Program-made: the position numbers and the translations under genes
The notes under the pieces: model-generated
What the model was told of the DNA's origin: nothing
Seen by the model: only the letters and a program-made list of their open reading frames with translations
The model's database searches: none
Origin: Nonomuraea jabiensis
GTDB lineage: Bacteria; Actinomycetota; Actinomycetes; Streptosporangiales; Streptosporangiaceae
Assembly: GCF_014204795.1 (NCBI RefSeq)
Contig: NZ_JACHMB010000001.1
Span: forward strand, 1,674,001-1,738,000
Direction of reading: 5' to 3'
DNA length: 64,000 nt
Shown: positions 25,530 to 33,776 of the stretch, one piece after another
Layout of the letters: each line of letters begins with the position of its first letter
How positions within the stretch are numbered: the first letter of the stretch is position 1

Positions 25530-28003
25530 GACCGTACCTCCTGCGCCCTGCCCACGCCCCCCTGAAGATCATCATGCCCGCTGCCGTCGGGTTTGTCGTG
25601 CGTCGGGTTCGTGTCGAGCCAACGGAGAAGTTCCTCGGAGATCAGGTCTACTCCGATCCGCCCCGCCCTGCCATCCAGATCGCGGAAAATGCATTCCCCG
25701 TTGCCGAGCGAGCGCAGCACGGCCTTGTGCTCCTCCGACGGCTCCACCCCGAGCAGCGACATGACGTGGTCCACCTCCACCCGTTCGGTGGACCTGAACG
25801 CGAAGACGGACGACAGGCAGTTGGTCACCTGCTCGTTGAGCAGGTCGCCCGCGTTCTGCGAGACCAGCACGAGAGCGGTGTTGCGGGAACGGCCCATCCG
25901 GCTGACCTCGGGCACCAGCTTGGCGCCCTCGGGCGTGGAGGTGATCGCCCACGCCTCGTCCAGGAAGATCGCCTTGGGGGCGCGCCGGTCGAGGCCGTTC
26001 ATCAGCCTGCGCGCGAACTGGGAGACCAGGTAGAGCAGCGCCACCGACAGCCGCTGCTCGTAGGAGTAGTCGTCCCTGGTCGTGGCCACGTCGGGGAGCG
26101 TCAGCCCGCCCAGCGTGAACACGGTCGTCCACCCCTGGCTGTCGATCTGGTCGCCGCCGGAGGGGTCGAAGCAGAGCCTGGCCAGGTGCATCTCCGACAT
26201 CGAGCGCAGCACCGCGCCCAGGTTCTTCGAGGCGGGGTCGTCGGCCTGCTCCAGGAAGTCGACGACCTTGCCCAGCGACGGGTCGGGCGCGTTGGAGACC
26301 GCGGCCACCGCCTGGATCATCGCCGACTCGCGCTCCTCCGACATCCGCGGCAGCAGCAGCCGCAGCGTCTCGGTGGCCATGGTCTTCTTCGCCGCGATGT
26401 CGTCGCCGAACGAGAACGGGTCGAGCAGCCCCGGCGCCGCCGACCCCAGCGGGATGATGCGGGCCTTGCGGCCCCGCTTCTCCAGCAGCCGCACCAGCGA
26501 CTCGGCGTCGCCCTTCGGGTCGATCACCGCGACCGTCACGCCCCTGAGCGCCATCTGGTAGATCATCAGCAGCGCGAGCGTGGTCTTGCCGCCGCCGGGC
26601 TCGCCGGTGATCGCGATGGCGGTCGGCCGGTTGCGGGTGGCCGCCACCAGCGGGTCGAAGTGCACGATGCTGCGGGCCCTGCCGACGGTCTCGCCGATGT
26701 ACGGGCCGAGCCAGCCCTCGGTGCCGTCGCCCGGCCGGTCGCCGAGGTCGACGGTGGCGGTGGCCATGCCGCCCGCGATGGTACGCAGGGGCTGCCGCTG
26801 CGCGTAGGCGTTGACGCGTACCCTCTCGCCCGGCAGCGTCTCGCGGAACAGCGAGAACTGGTCGCCCGTCGAGTTGACCACGTCGATGCCCATGTCGCGG
26901 TAGTGCTCGACGACCGCCTCCACGCGCTGCACGCAGATGTCCTCGGTGGGGGCCGACACGATCAGGCGGTGCCAGCCGTACACGAAGGGCAGCCGTTCCT
27001 TCGTGATGCCGTGCTCCAGCATGCGGGCCGCGTCGATCTGCTCGGCCAGCGCCAGCGGCGCCTCGGCGCCGGCCTCGCGGATGTGGTGGTCCATGTCGCG
27101 GGCGTGCGCGAGCTTGCGCGCGACGTCCTTGGACGCCTTGACCGGCGGGATCAGCCGCATCCGCGACGAGATCTCCACGGGGAAGGCGAGCTGGTCCGCG
27201 AAGTGCATCCACGGCTCGCCGTCCGGGAACGGCATGAGGTCGGGGAACCGCGCGAACGACAGGTAGGCCACGTACGAGTCGCCCTGCGGCTGCACGATGC
27301 GCAGCAGCGACCTGCCGTTGTGGATCTCCCCCTCGACCAGCGACTCGATCTCGCCCTTGCCCCAGCGCCGCTTCGGGCTGGCCGACGGCGGCGGGTCGCC
27401 GAGCGCGCCCGCGGCCGCGTGCTGGAACAACCACGCCACCTCGACGGAGGTGGCGTGCCTGGCGTAGAGGGCGCTCGACGTGAGCGCCCTGCCGAGGCGT
27501 TCGGCCTGCTCGGTCCAGCGCCCGATCTCGCTGTCGGGGACGTGGTCGTCCTCCATGCCGAGCGCCTTCTCGGTCTTCTGGTAGAAGCCGAAGAGCTGGG
27601 ACAGCACGCCGGCGCCGAGCTGCTTGCCGCGCGGGCCGAGCCGCACGCCGAGGTAGACCTCCTTGGACCAGAAGTCCTTCGCCCAGACGTGCCGGTACAT
27701 CTCCTCCAGGTAGTCGCGCCAGCCGGGCCCCTCGTCGGAGGTGGCGTTGAGCGCCATGGCCCACTCGGCGGCGGGGTACGTGCGGTGCGCGACCCTCAGG
27801 TGCACCTCGGCGTCGGGCATCCTGATCGCGGCCAGCGCGATCGTGATGTTGGTGGCCAGCGCCTCCCGTTCGTCGGGCGTGACGAACTCATAGCTGACCG
27901 TCGGAAGGCGGAAGTACGCCCATGCGTCGGTGTCCGTGAGCAGGATGCGGTCGTCGAAGTACCGGACCGCCAGGCGCTGGTGCGCTCGTGCCGCCCTGCT
28001 CAT
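25526..28003 (-). CDS. VirB4/TraC-like secretion ATPase
   Basis: 825 residues from ATG 28003, which has GAGGGGG just upstream; an in-frame start at 28021 adds six. The C-terminal ATPase domain has the Walker A motif GEPGGGKTT (K473), Walker B with KAIFLDEAW, and RMGRSRNTALVLVSQNAGDLL, typical of VirB4/TraC hexamers that power type IV secretion and pilus assembly. The N-terminal ~430 residues match the membrane-contacting half of the family. It is intact and shows no frameshift, so the machine is likely in use. Its stop overlaps the VirB6-like start. Confidence 0.88.
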   Translation of the reverse strand: MSRAARAHQRLAVRYFDDRILLTDTDAWAYFRLPTVSYEFVTPDEREALATNITIALAAIRMPDAEVHLRVAHRTYPAAEWAMALNATSDEGPGWRDYLEEMYRHVWAKDFWSKEVYLGVRLGPRGKQLGAGVLSQLFGFYQKTEKALGMEDDHVPDSEIGRWTEQAERLGRALTSSALYARHATSVEVAWLFQHAAAGALGDPPPSASPKRRWGKGEIESLVEGEIHNGRSLLRIVQPQGDSYVAYLSFARFPDLMPFPDGEPWMHFADQLAFPVEISSRMRLIPPVKASKDVARKLAHARDMDHHIREAGAEAPLALAEQIDAARMLEHGITKERLPFVYGWHRLIVSAPTEDICVQRVEAVVEHYRDMGIDVVNSTGDQFSLFRETLPGERVRVNAYAQRQPLRTIAGGMATATVDLGDRPGDGTEGWLGPYIGETVGRARSIVHFDPLVAATRNRPTAIAITGEPGGGKTTLALLMIYQMALRGVTVAVIDPKGDAESLVRLLEKRGRKARIIPLGSAAPGLLDPFSFGDDIAAKKTMATETLRLLLPRMSEERESAMIQAVAAVSNAPDPSLGKVVDFLEQADDPASKNLGAVLRSMSEMHLARLCFDPSGGDQIDSQGWTTVFTLGGLTLPDVATTRDDYSYEQRLSVALLYLVSQFARRLMNGLDRRAPKAIFLDEAWAITSTPEGAKLVPEVSRMGRSRNTALVLVSQNAGDLLNEQVTNCLSSVFAFRSTERVEVDHVMSLLGVEPSEEHKAVLRSLGNGECIFRDLDGRAGRIGVDLISEELLRWLDTNPTHDKPDGSGHDDLQGGVGRAQEVRS

Positions 28004-28050
28004 GCCGCCCCCTCGGCGCATGAACGGGCCAGACCTGCTCGCTTGTTCAC

Positions 28051-31000
28051 TTATCGCTCACCGATTCTCGTGCCCGGGGGGTCACTCGCCAACTCCTCTT
28101 CGCTCGGTCGGACGGTCTGTGCCTGTGCCGCGAAGCCCGCGATCACGACGCCGGCGAGGGCGAGATAGGCCCGTTTGCCGGCCGCGCGCAACTGCCCCGG
28201 GTCGACGACCTCCGCGCCCTCGGGCGCCAGACCGTCCTCCCAGGGGACCCTGACGATGGCCCGGCACCTGCCCCTGGCCACCGACTCCGCCTGCTCGACG
28301 TCGGCCATCGAACGCCTGCTCACGCCGTTGACCACCATGACCGCACGCCTGCGCAGCTCCGCGCAGCCGTGCCCGTCGAGCCACTCGTACGTCATGGCCA
28401 CCGCCTCCGACGCCTCCTCGCTCGCGGGCACCACCAGGACGAGCTGGTCCGCGTACGGCAGCAGCCTGGCCGCCAGCGCGGCGGCCGGGTCGATGACGGC
28501 GAGCTTGTAGTGGCGGTCCAGCAGGCGCATGGACTCGCCCAACCGATGGTCGGAGAAGAACGACCGGTCCGCCAGCCGCTGCTCGGCGCCCGCGTCGCTG
28601 TCCGCGCTGATCACCTCGAGCCCCGAGGCGGTCCTCGTGGTGTACCCACGCATGGTGAGGTACCCGCTGACGCGGTCGAGCCCGGACAGCAGCGAGGTGA
28701 GAGTCTCGGGCGTCTCCGGCTGGATCTTGCTCGTCAGGGTGCCGCCGCCGGTGTTGGCGTCGACGGCCACGACCCTGTCGTCGCGGTAGTGGGCGAAGGT
28801 GTGGCCCAGCATGAGCGCCGTCGTACTCTGACCGGCGCCGCCGGTGCAGCCCAGGACCACGATCCTGCGGCTGCCGCCGAACACGCCCCTGGCCCTGGCC
28901 TCGTCGATCTCGGACCCGTCGGTCCGGACCCCGCCTCCGCCGACGACCACCTGCGCGATCCTCCGCCACCCGCCGGAGTCCCGCCCCACCACGGACTCGA
29001 CCCGCCGCACCCGGCCTTCACCTGGGCGGGGGACGGGCACAGGGGCAACGAACTCACCCCCACGCTCACGCGCCGCCGCGCCCCGGGAATCACCAGCATT
29101 CGCCGCCGCACCCCGACCGTCACCGGCACCCGCCACACTCTGGCCCTCACCGACGCTCGCCGCGCCCCGGGAGTCACCTGCACTCGCCGCCGCCACGCGC
29201 CGATCGCCGGCCGCGGGATCACGCGCGTCGGGCACACCCGCTCCCCGGTCGCCGCGCGTGCCGGGGAGGGATCCACTCCGGTCGCCGCGCGTGCCGGGCG
29301 CTGCCGGACCTCGGTCACCACGCGTGCCAGGCACGGCCGCGCCGGGCGCATCGCCCTTCGCCACAAGTCGCCGCACCGTGGACCGCTCGGGCGGTTCAGC
29401 CGCGGACCGCTCAGGGCGTTCAGCCGTGGACTGCCCGGGGCGTTCAGCCGTGGGCCGCTCGGGCCGTTCAGCCGCGGACTGCCCGGGGCGTTCAACCGTG
29501 GGCCGCTCGCGTTCATCGGCCGCACCGGGCTCCTGCGCGTCGGCACTGCCGGGCACTTCGGCGACCTCAGCGGCCGACTGCGGCGTATCGCCCTCCGGGG
29601 CCGCACCCGGCGCATCCCCGCCATCGCGCATCTCGGGGGCGTCGCCGACCGCAGCGGCCCCAGCCGTCTCCGGCGCGTCGCTCTTCCGCCCGTCGCCAGC
29701 CGTCTTCGGCGCGTCGTTCTTCGGCTTGTCGCCAACTGTCTCCGGCGTCTCGCTCTTCGGCCCGTCGCCAGCCGTCTCCGACGTGTCGCTCTTCGACCCG
29801 TCGCCAGCCGTCTCCGACGTGTCGCTCTTCGGCCCGTCGTCGACCGTCTCCGACGCGTCGCCCTTCGGCCCGTCGTCCGTCGCACCCGGCGCGTTCATGC
29901 CACCGCGCGCATCCGTGACCTCTGCCACCGGCTGCGAGAGGCCGACGTCCTGGGCGTCACCGACCGCGCCCGGCAGGTCGCCTGATGCGTCGGGCACGCC
30001 AACCGTCGTGCTCGGCGCCGTGTCCTGCTGAGGCGGGGCGGTGGGGGTGGTGTCGAGGGACTCTGTGGCGGGCCTGGTGGCGGCGGGGCGGGGCAGGGGC
30101 TTGGCGTCGGGGTTGAGCGGCGGCCAGACGCGCTGCGTGCCGGACAACACCAGCGACGGGCCGAGCCGCGGCGGCTGCCCCTTCCGGTGCTGGTCCCGCG
30201 CGACCTCGTCCTCGCGCCGTCCCCCGCCCAGTTGCCCGCGCCGTTCCTCGGGCCGTTCCCCGTCCAGGTCCTCGCGCCGTTCCCCCCGTAGCTCCCCGAG
30301 CCGTTCCTCTTCCCGATCCTGGTCCCGCCGCTCGCCCTCCGAGGGGACCGAAGATGCGGCGGGGGCGTCGGCGCTCGCCGCGAGCCGGCGCAGCCGCCGC
30401 AGCGCCTCGGTGTCGATGGGCTTGCCGGCGGCGGGCCTGTGGGTCTCGGTCTCCCTGACCGACCCGACCGCCCCGGCCGTCTCGCGGTCGGCCCGCGTGT
30501 CGTCGGGCGATCCGGAGCCGAACCTCTGTACGTCCCCATCCCTGCCCGCGGCCTCTTGACCCCGGACCTCGGCCGCGGCTTCGCGGCCCCGCGTCTCGGC
30601 AGCGGGCTCCTGGGCCCCGACGTCGGCCAGAGCGGCGGCGGCCTCTCCCCGCCCTGTGCGTTCACGGGCGGCGGCTTCTCTCGCGTCCCCGCGGTCCCAA
30701 GCCGCGGCTTCCCTCGCGTCCCCGCGATCCCAAGCCGCGACATCCCTCGCATCCCCGCGATCCCAAGCCGCCACATCCCGCGCGTCCACGGACTCCCGGG
30801 TGGGAAGCTCGGAGCTGTCGTGGTTGCCGGGTGGCAGGGCGTCCTGGCGGCGTCCAGGGCCGCCTGGAAGGGCCTCCTCGCGCCGCAACGCACCCACCCC
30901 GCCCCTCGGGGCCGAAGGCGGGGCCGTCTCGCGTACCCGGGCCTTGAGGGCGGGCGCGGTGCCGCGGCGGGTGCCCCAGCGGCCGGTGGTCGGCTCCGCC

Positions 31001-31533
31001 ACGGGAGCCTGGGAAGCGGCGGCGGCAGCGGCTGCGACGGCCGGGCGGACCTGGCGCGGGCCGGCGATCCGCTGGCCCTCGCGCCGCCGCTGCGGCTGGC
31101 GGGCCTTGCGGGGCGCCTTCGACTTGGCCCGCGCGGGAGTGGTGCGCCAGACGCGGGCGGAGAACGTGACCGTCTCGGGCTCCGACATGGGCGCGAGGCG
31201 GTACCACGCCTTCGGCTGGCCCAGGTAGCGGAGCTGGGACTCCAGGAGCTCGGTGAGCCGCTTGCCCTCGATGACGGGGCGGGTGGACAGCCACGTCACG
31301 ATCCCGGGTGGTACGAGGTACAGCACGTGCCACGGCATCTCCACCGGCACGCCCACCAGGACCAGCAGGAGCGACCACGGAACGAACACCCCGACGAAAA
31401 CGCCGATCCAGACGATCGGCAGCGGCATCGGCAGCCGTAGGTCGTACAGCTTGTAGAGCCGCTTCTCGATCCGCCAGATGTTCGTATACGTGGGCAGGTC
31501 CACGCCGGTCCTCCTCTCCACCCGCTCGTACAT
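28051..31533 (-). CDS. TcpE-like membrane domain fused by a long disordered linker to a ParA/MinD-like ATPase
   Basis: 1160 residues. Residues 1-125 resemble the conjugation protein TcpE: TYTNIWRIEKRLYKLYDLRLP, two membrane helices (about 37-60 and 66-86) and PKAWYRLAPM. Residues ~130-885 are low complexity with tandem repeats (AAWDRGDAR; ERPERPTAERPGQS; SDTSETAGDGPK). Residues 889-1130 form a ParA/MinD/EspI-like fold with GCTGGAGQST in the P-loop, VVAVDANTGGG and KLAVIDPAA. The P-loop has Gln at residue 902 where Lys is expected. Joining these two domains puts a MinD-like switch on the secretion channel. The next gene (VirB4) starts 47 nt on. Confidence 0.75.
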   Translation of the reverse strand: MYERVERRTGVDLPTYTNIWRIEKRLYKLYDLRLPMPLPIVWIGVFVGVFVPWSLLLVLVGVPVEMPWHVLYLVPPGIVTWLSTRPVIEGKRLTELLESQLRYLGQPKAWYRLAPMSEPETVTFSARVWRTTPARAKSKAPRKARQPQRRREGQRIAGPRQVRPAVAAAAAAASQAPVAEPTTGRWGTRRGTAPALKARVRETAPPSAPRGGVGALRREEALPGGPGRRQDALPPGNHDSSELPTRESVDARDVAAWDRGDARDVAAWDRGDAREAAAWDRGDAREAAARERTGRGEAAAALADVGAQEPAAETRGREAAAEVRGQEAAGRDGDVQRFGSGSPDDTRADRETAGAVGSVRETETHRPAAGKPIDTEALRRLRRLAASADAPAASSVPSEGERRDQDREEERLGELRGERREDLDGERPEERRGQLGGGRREDEVARDQHRKGQPPRLGPSLVLSGTQRVWPPLNPDAKPLPRPAATRPATESLDTTPTAPPQQDTAPSTTVGVPDASGDLPGAVGDAQDVGLSQPVAEVTDARGGMNAPGATDDGPKGDASETVDDGPKSDTSETAGDGSKSDTSETAGDGPKSETPETVGDKPKNDAPKTAGDGRKSDAPETAGAAAVGDAPEMRDGGDAPGAAPEGDTPQSAAEVAEVPGSADAQEPGAADERERPTVERPGQSAAERPERPTAERPGQSTAERPERSAAEPPERSTVRRLVAKGDAPGAAVPGTRGDRGPAAPGTRGDRSGSLPGTRGDRGAGVPDARDPAAGDRRVAAASAGDSRGAASVGEGQSVAGAGDGRGAAANAGDSRGAAARERGGEFVAPVPVPRPGEGRVRRVESVVGRDSGGWRRIAQVVVGGGGVRTDGSEIDEARARGVFGGSRRIVVLGCTGGAGQSTTALMLGHTFAHYRDDRVVAVDANTGGGTLTSKIQPETPETLTSLLSGLDRVSGYLTMRGYTTRTASGLEVISADSDAGAEQRLADRSFFSDHRLGESMRLLDRHYKLAVIDPAAALAARLLPYADQLVLVVPASEEASEAVAMTYEWLDGHGCAELRRRAVMVVNGVSRRSMADVEQAESVARGRCRAIVRVPWEDGLAPEGAEVVDPGQLRAAGKRAYLALAGVVIAGFAAQAQTVRPSEEELASDPPGTRIGER

Positions 31534-31559
31534 GACCGCCGCGGAGCGGTCTCAACCCT

Positions 31560-31841
31560 TTACTTGATGCCCAGAGCGCCCGCGATCGCCTTCGCCGTCA
31601 CCTCGATGATGTTGGGAACGTAGAAGATCACGCCGATGGCCACGGCCAGTATCAGGAACTGCACGAAACGTGTGATCTCACGGGTGAAGAGGAAGAAGAG
31701 GGCGACCACCGAGACGACGACGAGGAACAGCGGGGCGAAGAACCCGCGCAGGAAGTTGGCGAGGCCCCCGGTGTCGGGGCCGGTCGCCGGGGGTGTCGGC
31801 GTCAGTTCGATCAGGTGGAGCAGTACGGTCTTCAAGGTCAC
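31560..31841 (-). CDS. Small two-helix membrane protein, TcpD-like
   Basis: 93 residues with two hydrophobic helices (about 33-52, FAPLFLVVVSVVALFFLF, and 59-78, FVQFLILAVAIGVIFYV) separated by TREITR, followed by a short amphipathic end. Size, topology and position between the TcpC-like and TcpE-like genes match TcpD of Gram-positive conjugation operons, or a VirB2/VirB3-like small subunit. It is short enough that sequence alone does not settle the family. It lies 26 nt upstream of the TcpE-ParA fusion gene. Confidence 0.6.
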   Translation of the reverse strand: MTLKTVLLHLIELTPTPPATGPDTGGLANFLRGFFAPLFLVVVSVVALFFLFTREITRFVQFLILAVAIGVIFYVPNIIEVTAKAIAGALGIK

Positions 31842-31886
31842 TTCTTGTCCTCCCGGGGGGTACCGATGAGCGGCGTGGCCGTGCCT

Positions 31887-32903
31887 CTATCCAACGACCC
31901 GGCCGGCGCCGCGAATGTCGGCGACGAACCACTTGTCGCCCTGCTTCTCGACGGTCAGCCGGTAGGCCATCTCCAGCGTGCCGCCCACGGCCGCGGGATC
32001 GGTGGCGTCGGGGGTGGCGGGCGTCTCGCTGTTCGGCACGACCCACACCACGACCGCCTGGATCTCTCGGGTGGCACCCCCCACAGGCACCACGACCTTC
32101 TTCAGCTCCCTGAACGTGAACGTGCCGCCGAAGCTCGGCAGGGTCCGGCCCGCGGCGACGTAACGCTGCAGCCCGGCCGCGTCGCCGGAGGCGTAGTCGG
32201 TGAAGAAACCCTTCAGTTGCTCTTTGAGCTCGCTCGCGGTGGCCTCGTCGGTCTCCGGCGCGGCGACCTGCGGCACGTCGGCCGGGCCCGGGGCGGGCAG
32301 CACCGCGGGGCGGCCGACCACGGCGAACCTGCCGCCCGCCTCGTCGCCCGAGTAGTAGAGCGGGACCGACAGCATCAACCTGCGCGGCCCTGACTGGAAG
32401 GCCACGCTGACCAGGGCGTTGTGGGCGTCGCTCGCCTCGATGTCGTACGGCTGGATGGCGACGGCCGCGAACTTGCCGTAGCCGTCCCAGCCCATCTGCG
32501 GGTCCATGCCCTCGGCCAGGAAAGCGCCCAGCTTACGCGACCTGCTCGCGGCGTCGTCCGGGCTGAAATTGAGATAGACCCCGGCGAACTGGGCGGCGAA
32601 AGCCATGCCCCGGTCGGCCGGAAAACCATGGTGAGCAGGCGCGACGCTATTGGGCGCCGCACTCGTTTGTTGGGTAAATCGCTCAAATGGGGCACGCACC
32701 CCATTCACCACGACAACCACGATAACTGCCCAGAGAATGACACGGCCGGTCCATACCAGCCACCGCCCGCCGCCGCCCGACCAGCCGCCGCGCCGCGGCC
32801 TGCGAGGCGGCGGCGCGTCGAAGTCAGCCGTGTCAAGGCGCGCGGAAAGCTCGGGCTCGCCAGCGATCCGAGGATCGTGCTGGACGGTAGACCTACGAGC
32901 CAT
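31887..32903 (-). CDS. TcpC-like conjugation scaffold protein (VirB8-like)
   Basis: 338 residues from ATG 32903 (an adjacent in-frame ATG at 32906 is possible). A Pro/Arg-rich cytoplasmic N-terminus, one membrane helix (WLVWTGRVILWAVIVVVVVNGV, about 48-69), then two NTF2-like domains: about 90-205 (FAAQFAGVYLNFSPDDAASR) and 215-335 (LKGFFTDYASGDAAGLQRYV, ending GDKWFVADIRG). This is the TcpC architecture, in which the domains assemble outside the membrane and recruit the cell-wall hydrolase. It is the first gene of the locus, so its promoter should lie in 32907-33231. Confidence 0.75.
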   Translation of the reverse strand: MARRSTVQHDPRIAGEPELSARLDTADFDAPPPRRPRRGGWSGGGGRWLVWTGRVILWAVIVVVVVNGVRAPFERFTQQTSAAPNSVAPAHHGFPADRGMAFAAQFAGVYLNFSPDDAASRSRKLGAFLAEGMDPQMGWDGYGKFAAVAIQPYDIEASDAHNALVSVAFQSGPRRLMLSVPLYYSGDEAGGRFAVVGRPAVLPAPGPADVPQVAAPETDEATASELKEQLKGFFTDYASGDAAGLQRYVAAGRTLPSFGGTFTFRELKKVVVPVGGATREIQAVVVWVVPNSETPATPDATDPAAVGGTLEMAYRLTVEKQGDKWFVADIRGAGRVVG

Positions 32904-32906
32904 CAC

Positions 32907-33231
32907 GCCTCCGCTCGCGCCGATCCCCCCGGCTGGCGCGGTGTCGTCCGTTGCCGATCCCCATCATCCGCGGTGAAGTAGTCACCCTATCCGGTCTCCG
33001 CCATTGTTCCAGGAAAGCCACGCCCATGCTGCGGCATGACCGTCCTGACGGCAAACCGGGCCGGAGGGCAGGCCTCATTGCCGATTCCTGAGACTTCCCG
33101 GTTGAAACAGCTTTTGACCAGCCCAGATACCTAAATTGGCATAGCGCGAGAGCCACGGATTCCTGTCCTGACGGGCATGGACTCTCGCCACCTGCGGATT
33201 CGGTATGGATCGCGGAGCGGAGGCAGGGCCG
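32907..33231. other. Gene-free region upstream of the T4SS-like locus
   Basis: About 325 bases with no gene. It should carry the promoter for the minus-strand locus, but I could not identify convincing -35/-10 boxes with normal spacing. TTGACC (33114-33119) with TAAATT (33132) is only 12 bp apart and therefore unlikely. The stretch is less GC-rich than its surroundings. Confidence 0.5.
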
Positions 33232-33564
33232 TCAGGCGGGCTCCGGGTCCTGGGACGGGCGCGGCTGACGCCGGCTGTGCAGGTCCACGACCGTCGGCTG
33301 GGCCGCCCGGTCCAGGGACACCACCGTCGGCTGCACCGCCCGCTCCAGGGAGCCGCGCAGGTCCGCCAGCATCTCGGCGGCGTCCCGCTCGCGCATGCGC
33401 GTCGCCATCTCGTTGCGCTCGTCGACCTTCCTGCGGAGGTACGCCTCGCGGTTGACCCGCAGGCCGTACATGAGCTCGACCCTGATCAGGGCGAGCTCCT
33501 CCTCGAGGCTGATGCCCGCGAGAGTGGGCGCAGGACGTCGTTTGCGGATGATGCGGCGGATCAT
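33232..33564 (-). CDS. Conserved-looking small hypothetical protein
   Basis: 110 residues, not recognised. It is highly charged and probably helical: MIRRIIRKRRPAPTLAG, then EEELALIRVELMYGLRVNRE and a long Arg/Glu helix to about residue 75. The tail holds two similar units, AVQPTVVSLDR and AAQPTVVDLHS. No membrane or signal segment. Codon use agrees with its neighbours. A 37-bp repeat cluster lies upstream (33648-33684). It may be a small regulatory or structural protein; nothing in context says more. Confidence 0.55.
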   Translation of the reverse strand: MIRRIIRKRRPAPTLAGISLEEELALIRVELMYGLRVNREAYLRRKVDERNEMATRMRERDAAEMLADLRGSLERAVQPTVVSLDRAAQPTVVDLHSRRQPRPSQDPEPA

Positions 33565-33647
33565 TGAGGGCCTCCCGAGTCAGCGTGAACGCCGTGACGA
33601 TTCGACGCGCGGGGGCCCAAAGTGGTTGACGCCTCAGTTATCCCGGC

Positions 33648-33684
33648 ATCAGACGTCCTACCGATTCCCGGGATCAGACGTCTG
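33648..33684. repeat. Direct repeat with palindrome upstream of the small protein gene
   Basis: ATCAGACGTC occurs at 33648-33657 and 33673-33682, 25 bp apart (about two helical turns and a half). The second copy is part of the perfect palindrome CAGACGTCTG (33675-33684). GGTAA-C-TTACC follows at 33710-33720. These could be operator sites for the gene at 33232. Confidence 0.4.
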
Positions 33685-33776
33685 AGGGGGCATCGCCGCC
33701 GTCACCGTGGGTAACTTACCGTAACGAACGGCGGCTTTCCGTGATTTCCCGCGGGACACCCCGGCCCGGGCCGCGC

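Noticed and set aside
22563-25565. A 1000-codon plus-strand open frame opposite the VirB6-like and VirB8-like genes
   Set aside because: It is rich in Arg, Gly and Ala, has no domains, and mirrors GC-rich third positions of the minus-strand genes, which have clear membrane proteins and coupled starts.
25574-28168. An 864-codon plus-strand open frame opposite the VirB4 gene
   Set aside because: The minus strand has intact Walker motifs; the plus frame is low in information and is an antisense shadow.
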